Origin: an uncultured Clostridia bacterium
Lineage (GTDB): Bacteria > Bacillota > Clostridia > Oscillospirales > Acutalibacteraceae
Reading direction: 5' to 3'
Length of the DNA: 58,967 bases
Assembly (NCBI GenBank): GCA_947623205.1
Contig: CANQGM010000014.1
Span: 1 to 58,967 of the forward strand
Shown: positions 51,125 to 58,967 of the stretch, one piece after another
How positions within the stretch are numbered: the stretch's first letter is position 1
Layout of the letters: every line of letters starts with the position of its first letter
Translations under genes and position numbers: made by a program
Notes under the pieces: model-generated
Databases searched by the model: none
What the model was told of the DNA's origin: nothing
The model's input: only the letters and a program-made list of their open reading frames with translations

Positions 51125-51796
51125 ATGATAATTTCAATAATACGCACACTGCTTCTTTATGTATTTGTAATTCTTGCAATAAGGCTTATGGGCAAACGAC
51201 AGATAAGCGATATGCAGCCAAGTGAGCTTGTTGTAACACTCATAGTGTCCGACATTGCGGCTATTCCCATGCAGAACACTTCGCAGCCTTTGCTGAGCGG
51301 GATCATACCCGTGCTGATACTCGTTGCTCTGGAAATAATAGCAAGCATATTTATGATGAAAAGCAATTTTTTCAGAAAAATGGTATGCGGCAGTCCCGTT
51401 GTAGTTATAAGGGACGGAAAGATTTTGCAGGACCAAATGCGCAGACTAAGAATGACAACAGAGGATCTGTGCATACAGCTGAGACAGCAAAATATTTTTT
51501 CCATTGAAGATGTACAATACTGCATTATTGAAACGAACGGAAAAGTAAGTGTGTTGGAAACACCGGAAAACAGACAACCCTCTGCAAGTGATTTAGGAAT
51601 TAAAATACGCGATAATAAAATTGAAACCGTTGTTGTAAGCGACGGAAAACTTCTTGATAACTCTTTAGAGCTTTGCGAGAAAAAAAGCGACGACATATAT
51701 AATATTTTAAAAAAAGAAAATATTCGTTTGAAAGATGTATTTATTATGACGCTTGACGCACTTGGAAATTACAATATAGTTCAAAAAGACAGTTGA
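51125..51796 (+). CDS. DUF421 membrane protein, YetF-like
   Basis: A 223-aa protein with three N-terminal membrane helices (about 1-80) and a cytoplasmic DUF421 domain including VVVIRDGKILQDQMRRLRMTTEDL and IEDVQYCIIETNGKVSV. YetF-type proteins have been linked to the spore inner membrane in bacilli. The start at 51125 has GGTGAT upstream; the long open frame that reaches back to 50507 is antisense to gerA and not real. It is divergent from the ger operon, supporting a spore role. Confidence 0.9.
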   Translation: MIISIIRTLLLYVFVILAIRLMGKRQISDMQPSELVVTLIVSDIAAIPMQNTSQPLLSGIIPVLILVALEIIASIFMMKSNFFRKMVCGSPVVVIRDGKILQDQMRRLRMTTEDLCIQLRQQNIFSIEDVQYCIIETNGKVSVLETPENRQPSASDLGIKIRDNKIETVVVSDGKLLDNSLELCEKKSDDIYNILKKENIRLKDVFIMTLDALGNYNIVQKDS

Positions 51797-51886
51797 CAGC
51801 ATAACATATCAACTGTGCGCCTTATTCGCCCACAGATAAGAGCGTGTATTTTGTCTGTATGCGGGCGGAAAGGCTGTGAAAATAAA

Positions 51887-52267
51887 ATGAAAAGGGTTTA
51901 CATTGCAATTGCGTTTCTACTTGTTGCATTCTGCATAGCGTCGGCAGAAATGGGTTATGTATCGGCAAAAGTCGATATGTTTGTTTATAAAATAGAAAAT
52001 GCAGATAAGCATATGCGTAAAAGCGAATTTTCAGAGGCTATAAAAATTTGCAAAAAAACTGAGAGCGAATGGTATGAAAGCGCTGATATAATTGATATGC
52101 TCCTTATTCACGATTACGTTGACAGCATTGGCATAAGCATTTCTCAAATGCGCTCTTACGCCGAAAGCAAAAACGCGGATTTGTACTTTGCCCAGAGCAC
52201 TTCAGCAAAAAAAGAACTCGCCTCCATAAAAGAAAGCGAGTATCCGTTAATTGAAAATCTTTTGTAA
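51887..52267 (+). CDS. DUF4363-like membrane-anchored protein
   Basis: A 126-aa protein with an N-terminal membrane anchor or uncleaved signal (MKRVYIAIAFLLVAFCIA) and a soluble helical domain (KVDMFVYKIENADKHMRKS and EWYESADIIDMLLIHDYVD). The pattern and the position after a DUF421 gene match DUF4363. The function is unknown. I use ATG 51887; the SD is weak. It converges with znuB with 3 nt between stop codons. Confidence 0.75.
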   Translation: MKRVYIAIAFLLVAFCIASAEMGYVSAKVDMFVYKIENADKHMRKSEFSEAIKICKKTESEWYESADIIDMLLIHDYVDSIGISISQMRSYAESKNADLYFAQSTSAKKELASIKESEYPLIENLL

Positions 52268-52270
52268 TTA

Positions 52271-53098
52271 TCAGCTTTTTTTTACCCTTGAATAAACGGT
52301 TTCCGTTATGCGGAAAACCGCAAATACAATTGCATTTATTATTACAACGCTTGCGCCTGTCGGCGTGTCAAGAGAATATGAAGCGCACATACCGATAAAG
52401 AAACAGCAAACTGACAGTACCCCCGAACAGATAATTACCGATCTGAACTTTTTGCAGACGCCCATTGATGAAAGCGCGGGAAAAATTATAAGGGCTGAAA
52501 TCAGCAGCGTTCCCATAATTCTCATACCTATCACTATTGTAAGCGCGGTAAGCAACGCTATAACGGAATTATAAGCGTTTGTTTTAAGCCCTGTTGCTTT
52601 TGAAAAAGTTTCATCAAAAGTTACTGCAAAAATTTTGTTATAAAATAAAACATAAATTACTATTACAACTACCGCAAGTACGGCGCACATTACGGCGTCG
52701 GCATTTGTTGTGGCAAGAATACTGCCGAACAAATAGGAATTCAGGTCGGTATTAACTCCCGAAATACTCACGCATACCACACCGATTGCAAGCGACGTGC
52801 TTGAAATTATAGCGATTGCTGCGTCGCCGTTAATTTTGCTGTTTTCAGACAAGCGCAAAAGCAGAAAAGCTGCAATTACAATTACGGGAACCGCAACCTC
52901 CAGCGGAGCAAGATTGAGCGACGCCGCTATTGCAAGCGCGCCGAACCCTACATGAGAAAGTCCGTCGCCTATCATTGAATAACGCTTAAGAACAAGCGTT
53001 ACACCAAGAAGTGCGGCACAAAGCGAAACAAGTGTACCCACAACAAAAGCACGGACAATAAAGTTATATGTAAACATTTCTGCAAGCATATCAATCAT
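52271..53098 (-). CDS. zinc/manganese ABC transporter permease
   Basis: A 275-aa protein with about eight hydrophobic segments, of the ZnuB/MntB family (ABC-3). The motif GDGLSHVGFGALAIA near residues 42-56 is the typical cytoplasmic loop that contacts the ATPase. It forms the membrane pore for metal uptake. Zinc versus manganese cannot be told from sequence alone. It is the last gene of the three-gene operon. Confidence 0.92.
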   Translation of the reverse strand: MIDMLAEMFTYNFIVRAFVVGTLVSLCAALLGVTLVLKRYSMIGDGLSHVGFGALAIAASLNLAPLEVAVPVIVIAAFLLLRLSENSKINGDAAIAIISSTSLAIGVVCVSISGVNTDLNSYLFGSILATTNADAVMCAVLAVVVIVIYVLFYNKIFAVTFDETFSKATGLKTNAYNSVIALLTALTIVIGMRIMGTLLISALIIFPALSSMGVCKKFRSVIICSGVLSVCCFFIGMCASYSLDTPTGASVVIINAIVFAVFRITETVYSRVKKS

Positions 53099-53110
53099 TT
53101 TATGTACTCC

Positions 53111-53842
53111 TCAGCTATTATGACGATGTTGACAATCATCACAGGGGCAGCCCGTTATCATAAATTTTTTACCAATATCTGAATGCAGATACTGATGAGC
53201 AGTTCCGAAAAAATAACTGTCGCGCGACAAATGAAGTATTTTTGACGCATTGTTTACCGCCGCGGTAATATCGTGGGAAACCATAACAATAGTGATACCG
53301 TTTTCATTCAGGTTTTTTATTAGAGCATACATATCGGAAGATGCTTTCGGGTCAAGACCCGTTACCGGTTCGTCAAGGATCAAAAGCTTGCTTGTGGCGC
53401 AAAGCGCACGGGCAAGCATTGCGCGCTGCTGCTGACCGCCTGACAGCTCTCTGAAGCATTTTTTTCGCATAGAGTATATCCCCGTAAGCTCCATATTTTT
53501 TTCAGCTTTCTCTTTTTGCTCCTTTGAATAAAACAGAGTATGCTTTTTATTAAGGCAGCCCGACATTACAACTTCGCTTACACAGGCGGGAAAATCTTTT
53601 TGAAATACGGTTTGCTGGGGCAAATAGCCTATTTCATTTTGCTTTAACCCTTCACCGTATGTTATTTTTCCGCTCAGCGGCTGAATTAACCCGAGCATAC
53701 ATTTCATAAGAGTGGTTTTTCCCGAACCGTTTTCACCGACTATGCATATATAATCCTTTTCGCGTATTTTAAGTGATATTCCGGAAAGTACGGTTTTTCC
53801 CTCGTACCCTATTGACGCATTATCTATTGAAATCAGTGCCAT
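53111..53842 (-). CDS. zinc/manganese ABC transporter ATPase
   Basis: A 243-aa ABC ATPase: Walker A GENGSGKTTLMK, signature LSGGQQQRAMLARAL, Walker B LLILDEPVTGLD and the H-switch MVSHD. It pairs with the permease and lipoprotein on each side. The C-terminal tail ITGCPCDDCQHRHNS is rich in cysteine and histidine and may bind metal, which is unusual at this place. Confidence 0.93.
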   Translation of the reverse strand: MALISIDNASIGYEGKTVLSGISLKIREKDYICIVGENGSGKTTLMKCMLGLIQPLSGKITYGEGLKQNEIGYLPQQTVFQKDFPACVSEVVMSGCLNKKHTLFYSKEQKEKAEKNMELTGIYSMRKKCFRELSGGQQQRAMLARALCATSKLLILDEPVTGLDPKASSDMYALIKNLNENGITIVMVSHDITAAVNNASKILHLSRDSYFFGTAHQYLHSDIGKKFMITGCPCDDCQHRHNS

Positions 53843-54777
53843 TATGACAGAGCCTCCTTTAATGCAGCTGCGTTTTCTTCCATTAAAGAAATATAACTTT
53901 CTCCGTTTTCAAACTGCTCTTTGGTCACATTGTGACATGATGAAAAAAGCAATGCTTTCGCTCCGGTATCCTCGGCAATGAGCCGTGCGGTCTTGCCGTT
54001 TGAAAAATCAAGGTAGAAAACAACCGGAATCTTTTCATTACGAACATAATCAATAAGACGGGTCACGGTCGTAATACCCGGCTCGGTCTCGCTGCTGCAT
54101 CCCGGAAAAGCACATTCATAGCTTAAATTGTAATCAGTTGTAAAATATAAAAACGGAAATCTGTCTCCAAAAACAATCTCTTTGCGTTTGCCGCTTTGTG
54201 CAATGCGGGAAAATTCACCGTCGAGCTTATTAAGCTTTGTCAAATAGTCTTGTGCATTTAGTAAATAAAAGTCTGCGTTTGCTTTATCTGCAATCTGTAC
54301 TTCTTCGGCTATTGCATTTACAAATTTTTCAGAGTTGCGAACCGATGTCCATATATGTTCGTCATACTCATCACCGTCAGTATGGTCGGGATTTTGCTCA
54401 TACAGCGGAGTAATGTATTCCATCAAACAAATAATTTTAATTTTAGTATTCTGCAATGAATTTAAAACGCCCTCTACCCACTCGTCGCTTTCACCGCCGT
54501 TATATATAAAAATGTCACAGTTTTCAATTGCAACAATATCAGAAGGCGACGGTTCATAATCGTGAGGCTCGCTTCCCGGTGACAGCAGCAGCTTAACATC
54601 AGCTTTGTCGCTTACAATATTTTTTGCAAAATCATAATACGGAAAAATTGTAGTTACAATTTTCAGTTTGTCCTCCGGGGTCTGCAAATTTTGGCCTCTT
54701 GTTCCACATCCCGCAAAAAAAGAAGCCGAAAGCACAACAGTCATACATAATAAAATCAATGAAATATATTTTTTCAT
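53842..54777 (-). CDS. zinc/manganese-binding lipoprotein
   Basis: A 311-aa cluster A-I substrate-binding protein. The signal peptide ends in a lipobox around SFFAGCGTRG. Metal-ligand segments typical of ZnuA/PsaA are SEPHDYEPSPSD, an acidic/histidine loop HTDGDEYDEHIW, and the ETEPGITTV region. A tyrosine-rich, non-histidine-rich loop does not settle zinc versus manganese. ATG 54777 is preferred to the TTG at 54786, which abuts the GGAG. Its start codon lies only about 30 nt past a terminator. Confidence 0.9.
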   Translation of the reverse strand: MKKYISLILLCMTVVLSASFFAGCGTRGQNLQTPEDKLKIVTTIFPYYDFAKNIVSDKADVKLLLSPGSEPHDYEPSPSDIVAIENCDIFIYNGGESDEWVEGVLNSLQNTKIKIICLMEYITPLYEQNPDHTDGDEYDEHIWTSVRNSEKFVNAIAEEVQIADKANADFYLLNAQDYLTKLNKLDGEFSRIAQSGKRKEIVFGDRFPFLYFTTDYNLSYECAFPGCSSETEPGITTVTRLIDYVRNEKIPVVFYLDFSNGKTARLIAEDTGAKALLFSSCHNVTKEQFENGESYISLMEENAAALKEALS

Positions 54778-54809
54778 TAAATACAACTCCGAAAAAATAA
54801 AAACACAAA

Positions 54810-54846
54810 GGGCTGCACAGAATTTTATTCATTCCGTATGCAGCCC
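54810..54846 (-). terminator. secF terminator / leader of the metal importer operon
   Basis: GGGCTGCA pairs with TGCAGCCC, with an inner CGGAAT/ATTCTG stem, followed by a broken T-run TTTGTGTTTTTATTTTTT. It is 27 nt past the secF stop. Only about 30 nt separate it from the importer lipoprotein ATG, with no visible promoter between. Confidence 0.8.
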
Positions 54847-54873
54847 CTTAAAATATTGCCTGTTTAATAAAAT

Positions 54874-55881
54874 TTACTTGGTAGCCTTCTTTGCTTTTTT
54901 ACGGTTTTGCCAAATAACCCAAAGAGGACCTGCAATGCAGAGTGAAGAATAACAACCTGAAATAACGCCCATCATCATTGGGAGAGCAAAGCTCTGTACT
55001 GAACTAATATTATATGCCATTGCAACCAAATAAACAACAATAATTGCAGAAAGCGTTGTGACCGAAGTCATAATAGTTCTTTTTATTGTTTTTGTGCAGC
55101 TAAGATTAAACACATCGCCGACATCTGCTCTTCTTCCGAGAATTTTTCTCTCTTCACGAACACGGTCGTAAATAACGATTGTATCGTTCAGCGAGTAACC
55201 TAAAATCATAAGAACAACCGCAATGAAGTTTGAGTCAATAGGCATTTGGAAAATAACGTACAAAAAGTAAATCATCGCAATATCATGGAAGAGTGCAACA
55301 AGCGCCGTAACGCCTGCCGACAAACCGCCGATTTTCTTAAATCTGACTGTTACATAAAGTACCATTAATATACTTGCAATTGCAACAGCGGTAATACATT
55401 TAAGAAGGAAGTTAAATCCCATTGACGCGTCAACCGAGCTTGACTCAAGGTTTTTGAAATCATTGTCGGGATATTGCTTTTGAAGGTCTGAAGTAAGGCT
55501 TTCCTGAATTTCGGTAGCAACAGAATTATTGCCCGAAAATTGAACGGATACTGTATTACCGGAATTACCGAGAAAATCTCTTGAAAAAGTTGTTGAAATC
55601 CTGTCGGTGGTTTTTTCCTGAATAAAGCTGTAAAGCTCGCTCTGGTCAATTTCGCCTGTGTAGCTGAACTTTAACGTCGCACCGCCGGTAAACTGAATAT
55701 CAAGAGTTGTGCCGAAAATAAAGTTACAGATAATACCTAAAATTATAATAAAAAGTGAAATTCCAAAAAATATTTTTTTGTGTCCGACAAAATCAATAAT
55801 TTTTTTGCCGCCGTTGTACTTTTCGCTGATTTCTTCTACGGTCATCTGTGAATTTGCTTTAGTTTGAATATCATTTGTCAT
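54874..55881 (-). CDS. secF: protein translocase subunit SecF
   Basis: A 335-aa membrane protein with six helices. It has the first helix near FVGHKKIFFGISLFIIILG, the periplasmic domain with SFTGGATLKFSYTG-like (DIQFTGGATLKF), and the conserved GYSLNDTIVIYDRVRE motif in helix 4-5. SecD and SecF use the proton-motive force to pull proteins out of the Sec channel. ATG 55881 has GGAGG upstream. It overlaps secD by 11 bp. Confidence 0.96.
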   Translation of the reverse strand: MTNDIQTKANSQMTVEEISEKYNGGKKIIDFVGHKKIFFGISLFIIILGIICNFIFGTTLDIQFTGGATLKFSYTGEIDQSELYSFIQEKTTDRISTTFSRDFLGNSGNTVSVQFSGNNSVATEIQESLTSDLQKQYPDNDFKNLESSSVDASMGFNFLLKCITAVAIASILMVLYVTVRFKKIGGLSAGVTALVALFHDIAMIYFLYVIFQMPIDSNFIAVVLMILGYSLNDTIVIYDRVREERKILGRRADVGDVFNLSCTKTIKRTIMTSVTTLSAIIVVYLVAMAYNISSVQSFALPMMMGVISGCYSSLCIAGPLWVIWQNRKKAKKATK

Positions 55882-57280
55882 TCTTAGCACCTCCAAACAA
55901 CCATTTTTTACGAATAAATTTGAAACCTGCAACGCTTCTTAACATTACACGGGACAGGAATACGCCCATAATAAAGTTAGCAATTACGCCGACAAGCAAT
56001 GTGAAACCGAATGAATAAATCGTACCTGTTGTTGATTCGCCAAAGAGTACTGAAAGAATGTTTGAAGGACCGAATACAAGCATAAGAATAATTGACACAA
56101 TAATTACGGTCATATTACCGTCAACAATAGCCGACAGCGAATTCTTTGTACCGCGATCAAGCGCGCCGTCAAGCGTTCTTCCGGCCTTGAGCTCTTCTTT
56201 AATACGCTCTGCCGTAATTACGTTACAGTCAACGCCTATGCCTATTGAAAGGATAAGACCCGCAATACCCGGCAGGGTCATTGTAAATGATGAAATTGTA
56301 GTAAAGTAACCTGAAATTGCGGCAATTGAAAGACCCATTTGTCCAACAAGTGAAACTATTGCGATTAATCCCGGCAAACGATAGAAAATAATCATAATAA
56401 TCGCAATTATAATAAATGCGATAATACCGGCATAACCCATTGCGATAAGTGAATTTTCACCGAGCGTCGGACTTATATTGCCGTAGCTGATTGTTTCAAG
56501 CTGAAAAGGAAGTGCGCCCGCGTTAATTTTTTCTGCAAGCTGTGTAGCCTCTTCCGCAGTAAAGTCGCCCTCAATTTGTGCTTTACCGTCAGTAATTGCC
56601 TGATTTACTGTCGGAGCTGAAAGCATAATTTCATCCATCCAAATGGATATGGTTTTATTAACATACTGAGATGTAATCTCACCAAACCTATCCTTACCTT
56701 TGTCGGTAAACTCAAGGCTTACAACATACTGCGGCGTACTGTCATTATCCTGATATACGCTTGCCTTAGCCGACTTTATATATGAACCGTCCATAAGTAC
56801 GGTTTCAGTTTCACCTGTTGGTGTTTTGTAAACATAGCTTCCGTCTGAACCTATATCGGTTTTTTCGTACTCTCTTCCGGGTCGGAAAGTAAGTTTAGCC
56901 GTAGATGAAATTTCATTAATTGCTTCTACTGCGTTAAATTCTTTTTCGTCTGATTTCCATGGGAAACGAACAATAATTCTGTCGTTACCTTTATCTGCGT
57001 ATAACTCATAGTCTGTAATTCCCTGTGAAATCATACGCGTTTCAATAATTGATTTTGCAGATTCTAACTGCTCATCAGTAGCGTTAACGCCTCCGGCAGG
57101 CTGGAATGTCGCCTCAACGCCGCCCCTGATGTCAATTCCCCATCGTATGTCGCCCAAACCTTTTACTGCTGTGTTTTTGTTGTCGCCTGTATAATAGGAT
57201 ACTCCGAAAATCGCAGTAAATGAAAAGGCAAGTATCAGCAAAGCTACAATGAAGAACACAGGCTTTGGAACTCTTTTCAT
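55871..57280 (-). CDS. secD: protein translocase subunit SecD
   Basis: A 469-aa protein with the conserved DIRWGIDIRGGVEATF block after the first helix, an extracellular P1 region, and five C-terminal helices with GLILSIGIGVDCNVITAERIKEEL. It is shorter than proteobacterial SecD but normal for Clostridia, where SecD and SecF are separate. ATG 57280 has GGAGG 10 nt upstream. Its mRNA leader has an attenuator-like structure. Confidence 0.96.
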   Translation of the reverse strand: MKRVPKPVFFIVALLILAFSFTAIFGVSYYTGDNKNTAVKGLGDIRWGIDIRGGVEATFQPAGGVNATDEQLESAKSIIETRMISQGITDYELYADKGNDRIIVRFPWKSDEKEFNAVEAINEISSTAKLTFRPGREYEKTDIGSDGSYVYKTPTGETETVLMDGSYIKSAKASVYQDNDSTPQYVVSLEFTDKGKDRFGEITSQYVNKTISIWMDEIMLSAPTVNQAITDGKAQIEGDFTAEEATQLAEKINAGALPFQLETISYGNISPTLGENSLIAMGYAGIIAFIIIAIIMIIFYRLPGLIAIVSLVGQMGLSIAAISGYFTTISSFTMTLPGIAGLILSIGIGVDCNVITAERIKEELKAGRTLDGALDRGTKNSLSAIVDGNMTVIIVSIILMLVFGPSNILSVLFGESTTGTIYSFGFTLLVGVIANFIMGVFLSRVMLRSVAGFKFIRKKWLFGGAKNDK

Positions 57281-57306
57281 GCCTTTGAAACCTCCGTAAT
57301 ATAATT

Positions 57307-57370
57307 GTCTGTAAATTATGTAACGCAAAAAACTCCGTTACGTTCTTAAATTTACAGACGTAACAGAGTT
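57307..57370 (-). promoter_or_regulatory. attenuator-like leader of secDF
   Basis: Minus-strand AACTCTGTTACG (57370-57359) pairs with CGTAACGGAGTT (57342-57331), 12 bp with one G-T wobble, followed by TTTTTT: a terminator. Alternatively GTCTGTAAATT (59-49 of this block, 57359-57349) pairs with AATTTACAGAC (57317-57307), enclosing GTAACG/CGTTAC (57341-57336 with 57325-57320): an antiterminator. The two folds exclude each other because both use 57341-57336. Confidence 0.6.
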
Positions 57371-57399
57371 ATTATAGAATTTTTTTGCCAAAATGTCAA
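57371..57399 (-). promoter_or_regulatory. consensus sigma-A promoter of secDF
   Basis: Minus-strand TTGACA (57399-57394), 17 nt, TATAAT (57376-57371): a perfect match. Start near 57364, about 84 nt upstream of the secD ATG. Confidence 0.85.
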
Positions 57400-57472
57400 T
57401 GGATATATAAGTTTTTGATAAAAAAATATTTATCTTAATCAAATTTTATATATTATTGTAGAATCAAAATCA

Positions 57473-58753
57473 TTATTTACCCAAAAGCCTTTCACACGCG
57501 GCAAGTTTTGCACAAATACAAAATACATCCATTGCCGTCTGCAATTCATCATTGGGCGGAAACGTAGGAGCAATGCGTATATTTGAATCTTTAGGGTCAT
57601 TTCCGAGAGGATATGTAGCGCCTGCGCCTGTCAGCACAACACCCGCCTCTTTGCAAAGAGCAACAACTCTCTTTGCCGTGCCCTCCATAACATCTACGCT
57701 TACAAAGTAACCTCCGTTGGGATTTGTCCAATTGGCAAAGCCAAGGTCTTTTAACTCTGATTCAAGAGTGTTTAAAACAATTTCAAATTTTGGTTTTAAA
57801 ATTTTCTTGTGTTTTTGCATATGAGCAACAACACCGTCATAATTTTTTAAAAACAATGCGTGCCTAAGCATATTCAGCTTATCATAGCTTATGACCTCGT
57901 AATTGTATCTCTCTTTAAATATTTTCATATTGGCATCGGACGCCGCCATTGCTGCCACACCTGCGCCGGGAAAAGTGATTTTTGATGTAGAACAGAACAG
58001 AATCGGCAGATCTTCATTGCCGCATTTTTCACATTCATCCATAATATTAAGAAGATTGTCGGGAGTATCCGCTATATCGTGTACGCAATATGCGTTATCC
58101 CACATAATTCTAAAATCCTTTGCGGCAGGCTTTAACGAAGCAAAACGTCTTACGGTTTCATCGCTGTAAGTAATTCCCTGCGGATTTGAATATTTTGGAA
58201 CGCACCATATGCCTTTTATTGAATCGTCGTTTGAAACCAAGTCCTCAACCATATCCATATCAGGTCCGTTTTCGGTCATTGGTACAGGTATCATTTCAAA
58301 GTCATAATACTGAGTAATTCCAAAATGGCGGTCATAGCCCGGGACAGGACATAAAAACTTTCTGTTTTTAACTTCGTACCACGGTTTGCAGCCTTTGGAA
58401 ATCGACTTTGTCATCATGCATGAAATTGTGTCAAACATCATATTAAGACTTGAACTGCCGCCTACCATTACCTTTTTATAATCAACGCCAAGAATTTCTC
58501 CAAAAAGTTTTCTGCATTCGTCAATTCCTTCTAAAACGCCGTAGTTACGACAGTCAAAGTCATTTTCTCCCGCAAAATTTGACTTACTGTTAATAATATC
58601 AAGCATTGGCGATGAAAGATCCAGTTGTTCTTTGCCCGGCTTACCGCGAGCCATATTCAGGTTAAGTCCTTTACCCTTAAATTCTTTAAATTTAGCAAGA
58701 AGCGCCGAATAATCTTTTTCAAGTTCAGACTTGCTTCTGTTTAAATAACCCAT
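57473..58753 (-). CDS. class I aminotransferase, probable aspartate aminotransferase
   Basis: The 426-aa PLP enzyme begins MGYLNRSKSELEKDYSALLAK and has NLNMARGKPGKEQLDLSSPML, CRNYGVLEGIDECRKLF, GGSSSLNMMFDTI and the PLP-lysine segment STSKITFPGAGVAAMA. It matches the Ic-type aspartate aminotransferase branch found in Actinobacteria and Clostridia. Aspartate as amino donor is inferred. ATG 58753 has AGGAG 9 nt upstream; the longer frame has no SD. Confidence 0.9.
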   Translation of the reverse strand: MGYLNRSKSELEKDYSALLAKFKEFKGKGLNLNMARGKPGKEQLDLSSPMLDIINSKSNFAGENDFDCRNYGVLEGIDECRKLFGEILGVDYKKVMVGGSSSLNMMFDTISCMMTKSISKGCKPWYEVKNRKFLCPVPGYDRHFGITQYYDFEMIPVPMTENGPDMDMVEDLVSNDDSIKGIWCVPKYSNPQGITYSDETVRRFASLKPAAKDFRIMWDNAYCVHDIADTPDNLLNIMDECEKCGNEDLPILFCSTSKITFPGAGVAAMAASDANMKIFKERYNYEVISYDKLNMLRHALFLKNYDGVVAHMQKHKKILKPKFEIVLNTLESELKDLGFANWTNPNGGYFVSVDVMEGTAKRVVALCKEAGVVLTGAGATYPLGNDPKDSNIRIAPTFPPNDELQTAMDVFCICAKLAACERLLGK

Positions 58754-58805
58754 TTTGCCATCTCCTAAAAAAACAATTGCAAATTCACTTAACAAATTCA
58801 AATAT

Positions 58806-58834
58806 ATTTTAAAACATAGAGGTAAAAAATGCAA
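58806..58834 (-). promoter_or_regulatory. probable promoter of the aminotransferase gene
   Basis: Minus-strand TTGCAT (58834-58829), 17 nt, TAAAAT (58811-58806). Start near 58799. The -35 lies within the 58826-58858 inverted repeat. Confidence 0.45.
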
Positions 58835-58858
58835 GTCTTTTTTATAAACTTGCATTTT
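58826..58858. repeat. perfect 11-bp inverted repeat upstream of the aminotransferase
   Basis: AAAATGCAAGT (58826-58836) and ACTTGCATTTT (58848-58858) flank an 11-bp T-rich loop. It could be a terminator for a gene to the right, an operator over the -35, or both. The rest of the right edge (58859-58967) is AT-rich without a recognisable gene. Confidence 0.5.
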
Positions 58859-58967
58859 ACTGTTTTTTATTTTTTCTTATAGTTATATACTAAAGGAAAT
58901 AAAAAAAATAATTTTATTATTTTTTAATTGTCAAAATATTTTATATTTAGACATATTTTTATTAAGT

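Overview
The window looks like a chromosomal segment of a moderately AT-rich, endospore-forming member of the Firmicutes, most likely class Clostridia near the Ruminococcaceae/Oscillospiraceae. The basis is gene content and order, not a database search: sporulation genes yabP and yabQ, a gerA-type germination operon, PrkC/Stp, RemA, WhiA, HprK, separate SecD and SecF, and a secreted protein with a C-terminal dockerin-like repeat. Almost everything is on the minus strand, in long tightly packed operons. Only four protein genes are on the plus strand (an XRE regulator, yebC, a yetF-like gene and a DUF4363-like gene). I see no phage, transposase, CRISPR array or rRNA.

Layout, left to right. 1-383 is an AT-rich intergenic stretch with a consensus promoter firing out of the window. 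384-3727 holds a CpsB-like phosphatase, leuB, a histidine phosphatase and a divergent XRE regulator. 3768-5628 holds a membrane pseudokinase with PASTA repeats and tRNA-Ala(GGC). 5719-19017 is one long minus-strand operon, in transcription order yicC-remA-gmk-rpoZ-priA-def-fmt-(YugP peptidase)-rsmB-rlmN-stp-prkC-rsgA-thiN. It matches the Bacillus ylo/gmk-prkC cluster but lacks coaBC and rpe. yebC is divergent from it. 20014-22398 carries accessory genes (the dockerin protein and a lipocalin-like membrane protein). 22473-29717 carries a THUMP methyltransferase, hpf and the classic yab cluster (flippase-mazG-hup-rlbA-yabP-yabQ-divIC-S1 protein).

29784-47827 is a run of 17 co-directional genes: hprK-PHP-murB-rapZ-whiA-xseB-ispA-dxs-tlyA-nadK-argR-recN-recJ-relA-dtd-MBL-hemZ. 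It joins cell-wall, isoprenoid, NADP, recombination and stringent-response functions. yvcK and xseA are missing from their usual places. 47935-52267 holds a gerA-gerB-short gerC operon divergent from yetF-DUF4363. 52271-54777 is a zinc/manganese-type ABC importer, 54874-57280 is secF and secD, and 57473-58753 is a class I aminotransferase.

The most interesting signals are regulatory. The secDF leader can fold into a terminator or a mutually exclusive longer hairpin right behind a perfect sigma-A promoter. The yabP ribosome-binding site lies in the 3' arm of a terminator-like hairpin whose 5' arm overlaps a possible sigma-E -10 box. A perfect palindrome lies exactly between the divergent yicC and yebC promoters. 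The PASTA pseudokinase near the true PrkC/Stp pair is the most unusual protein.
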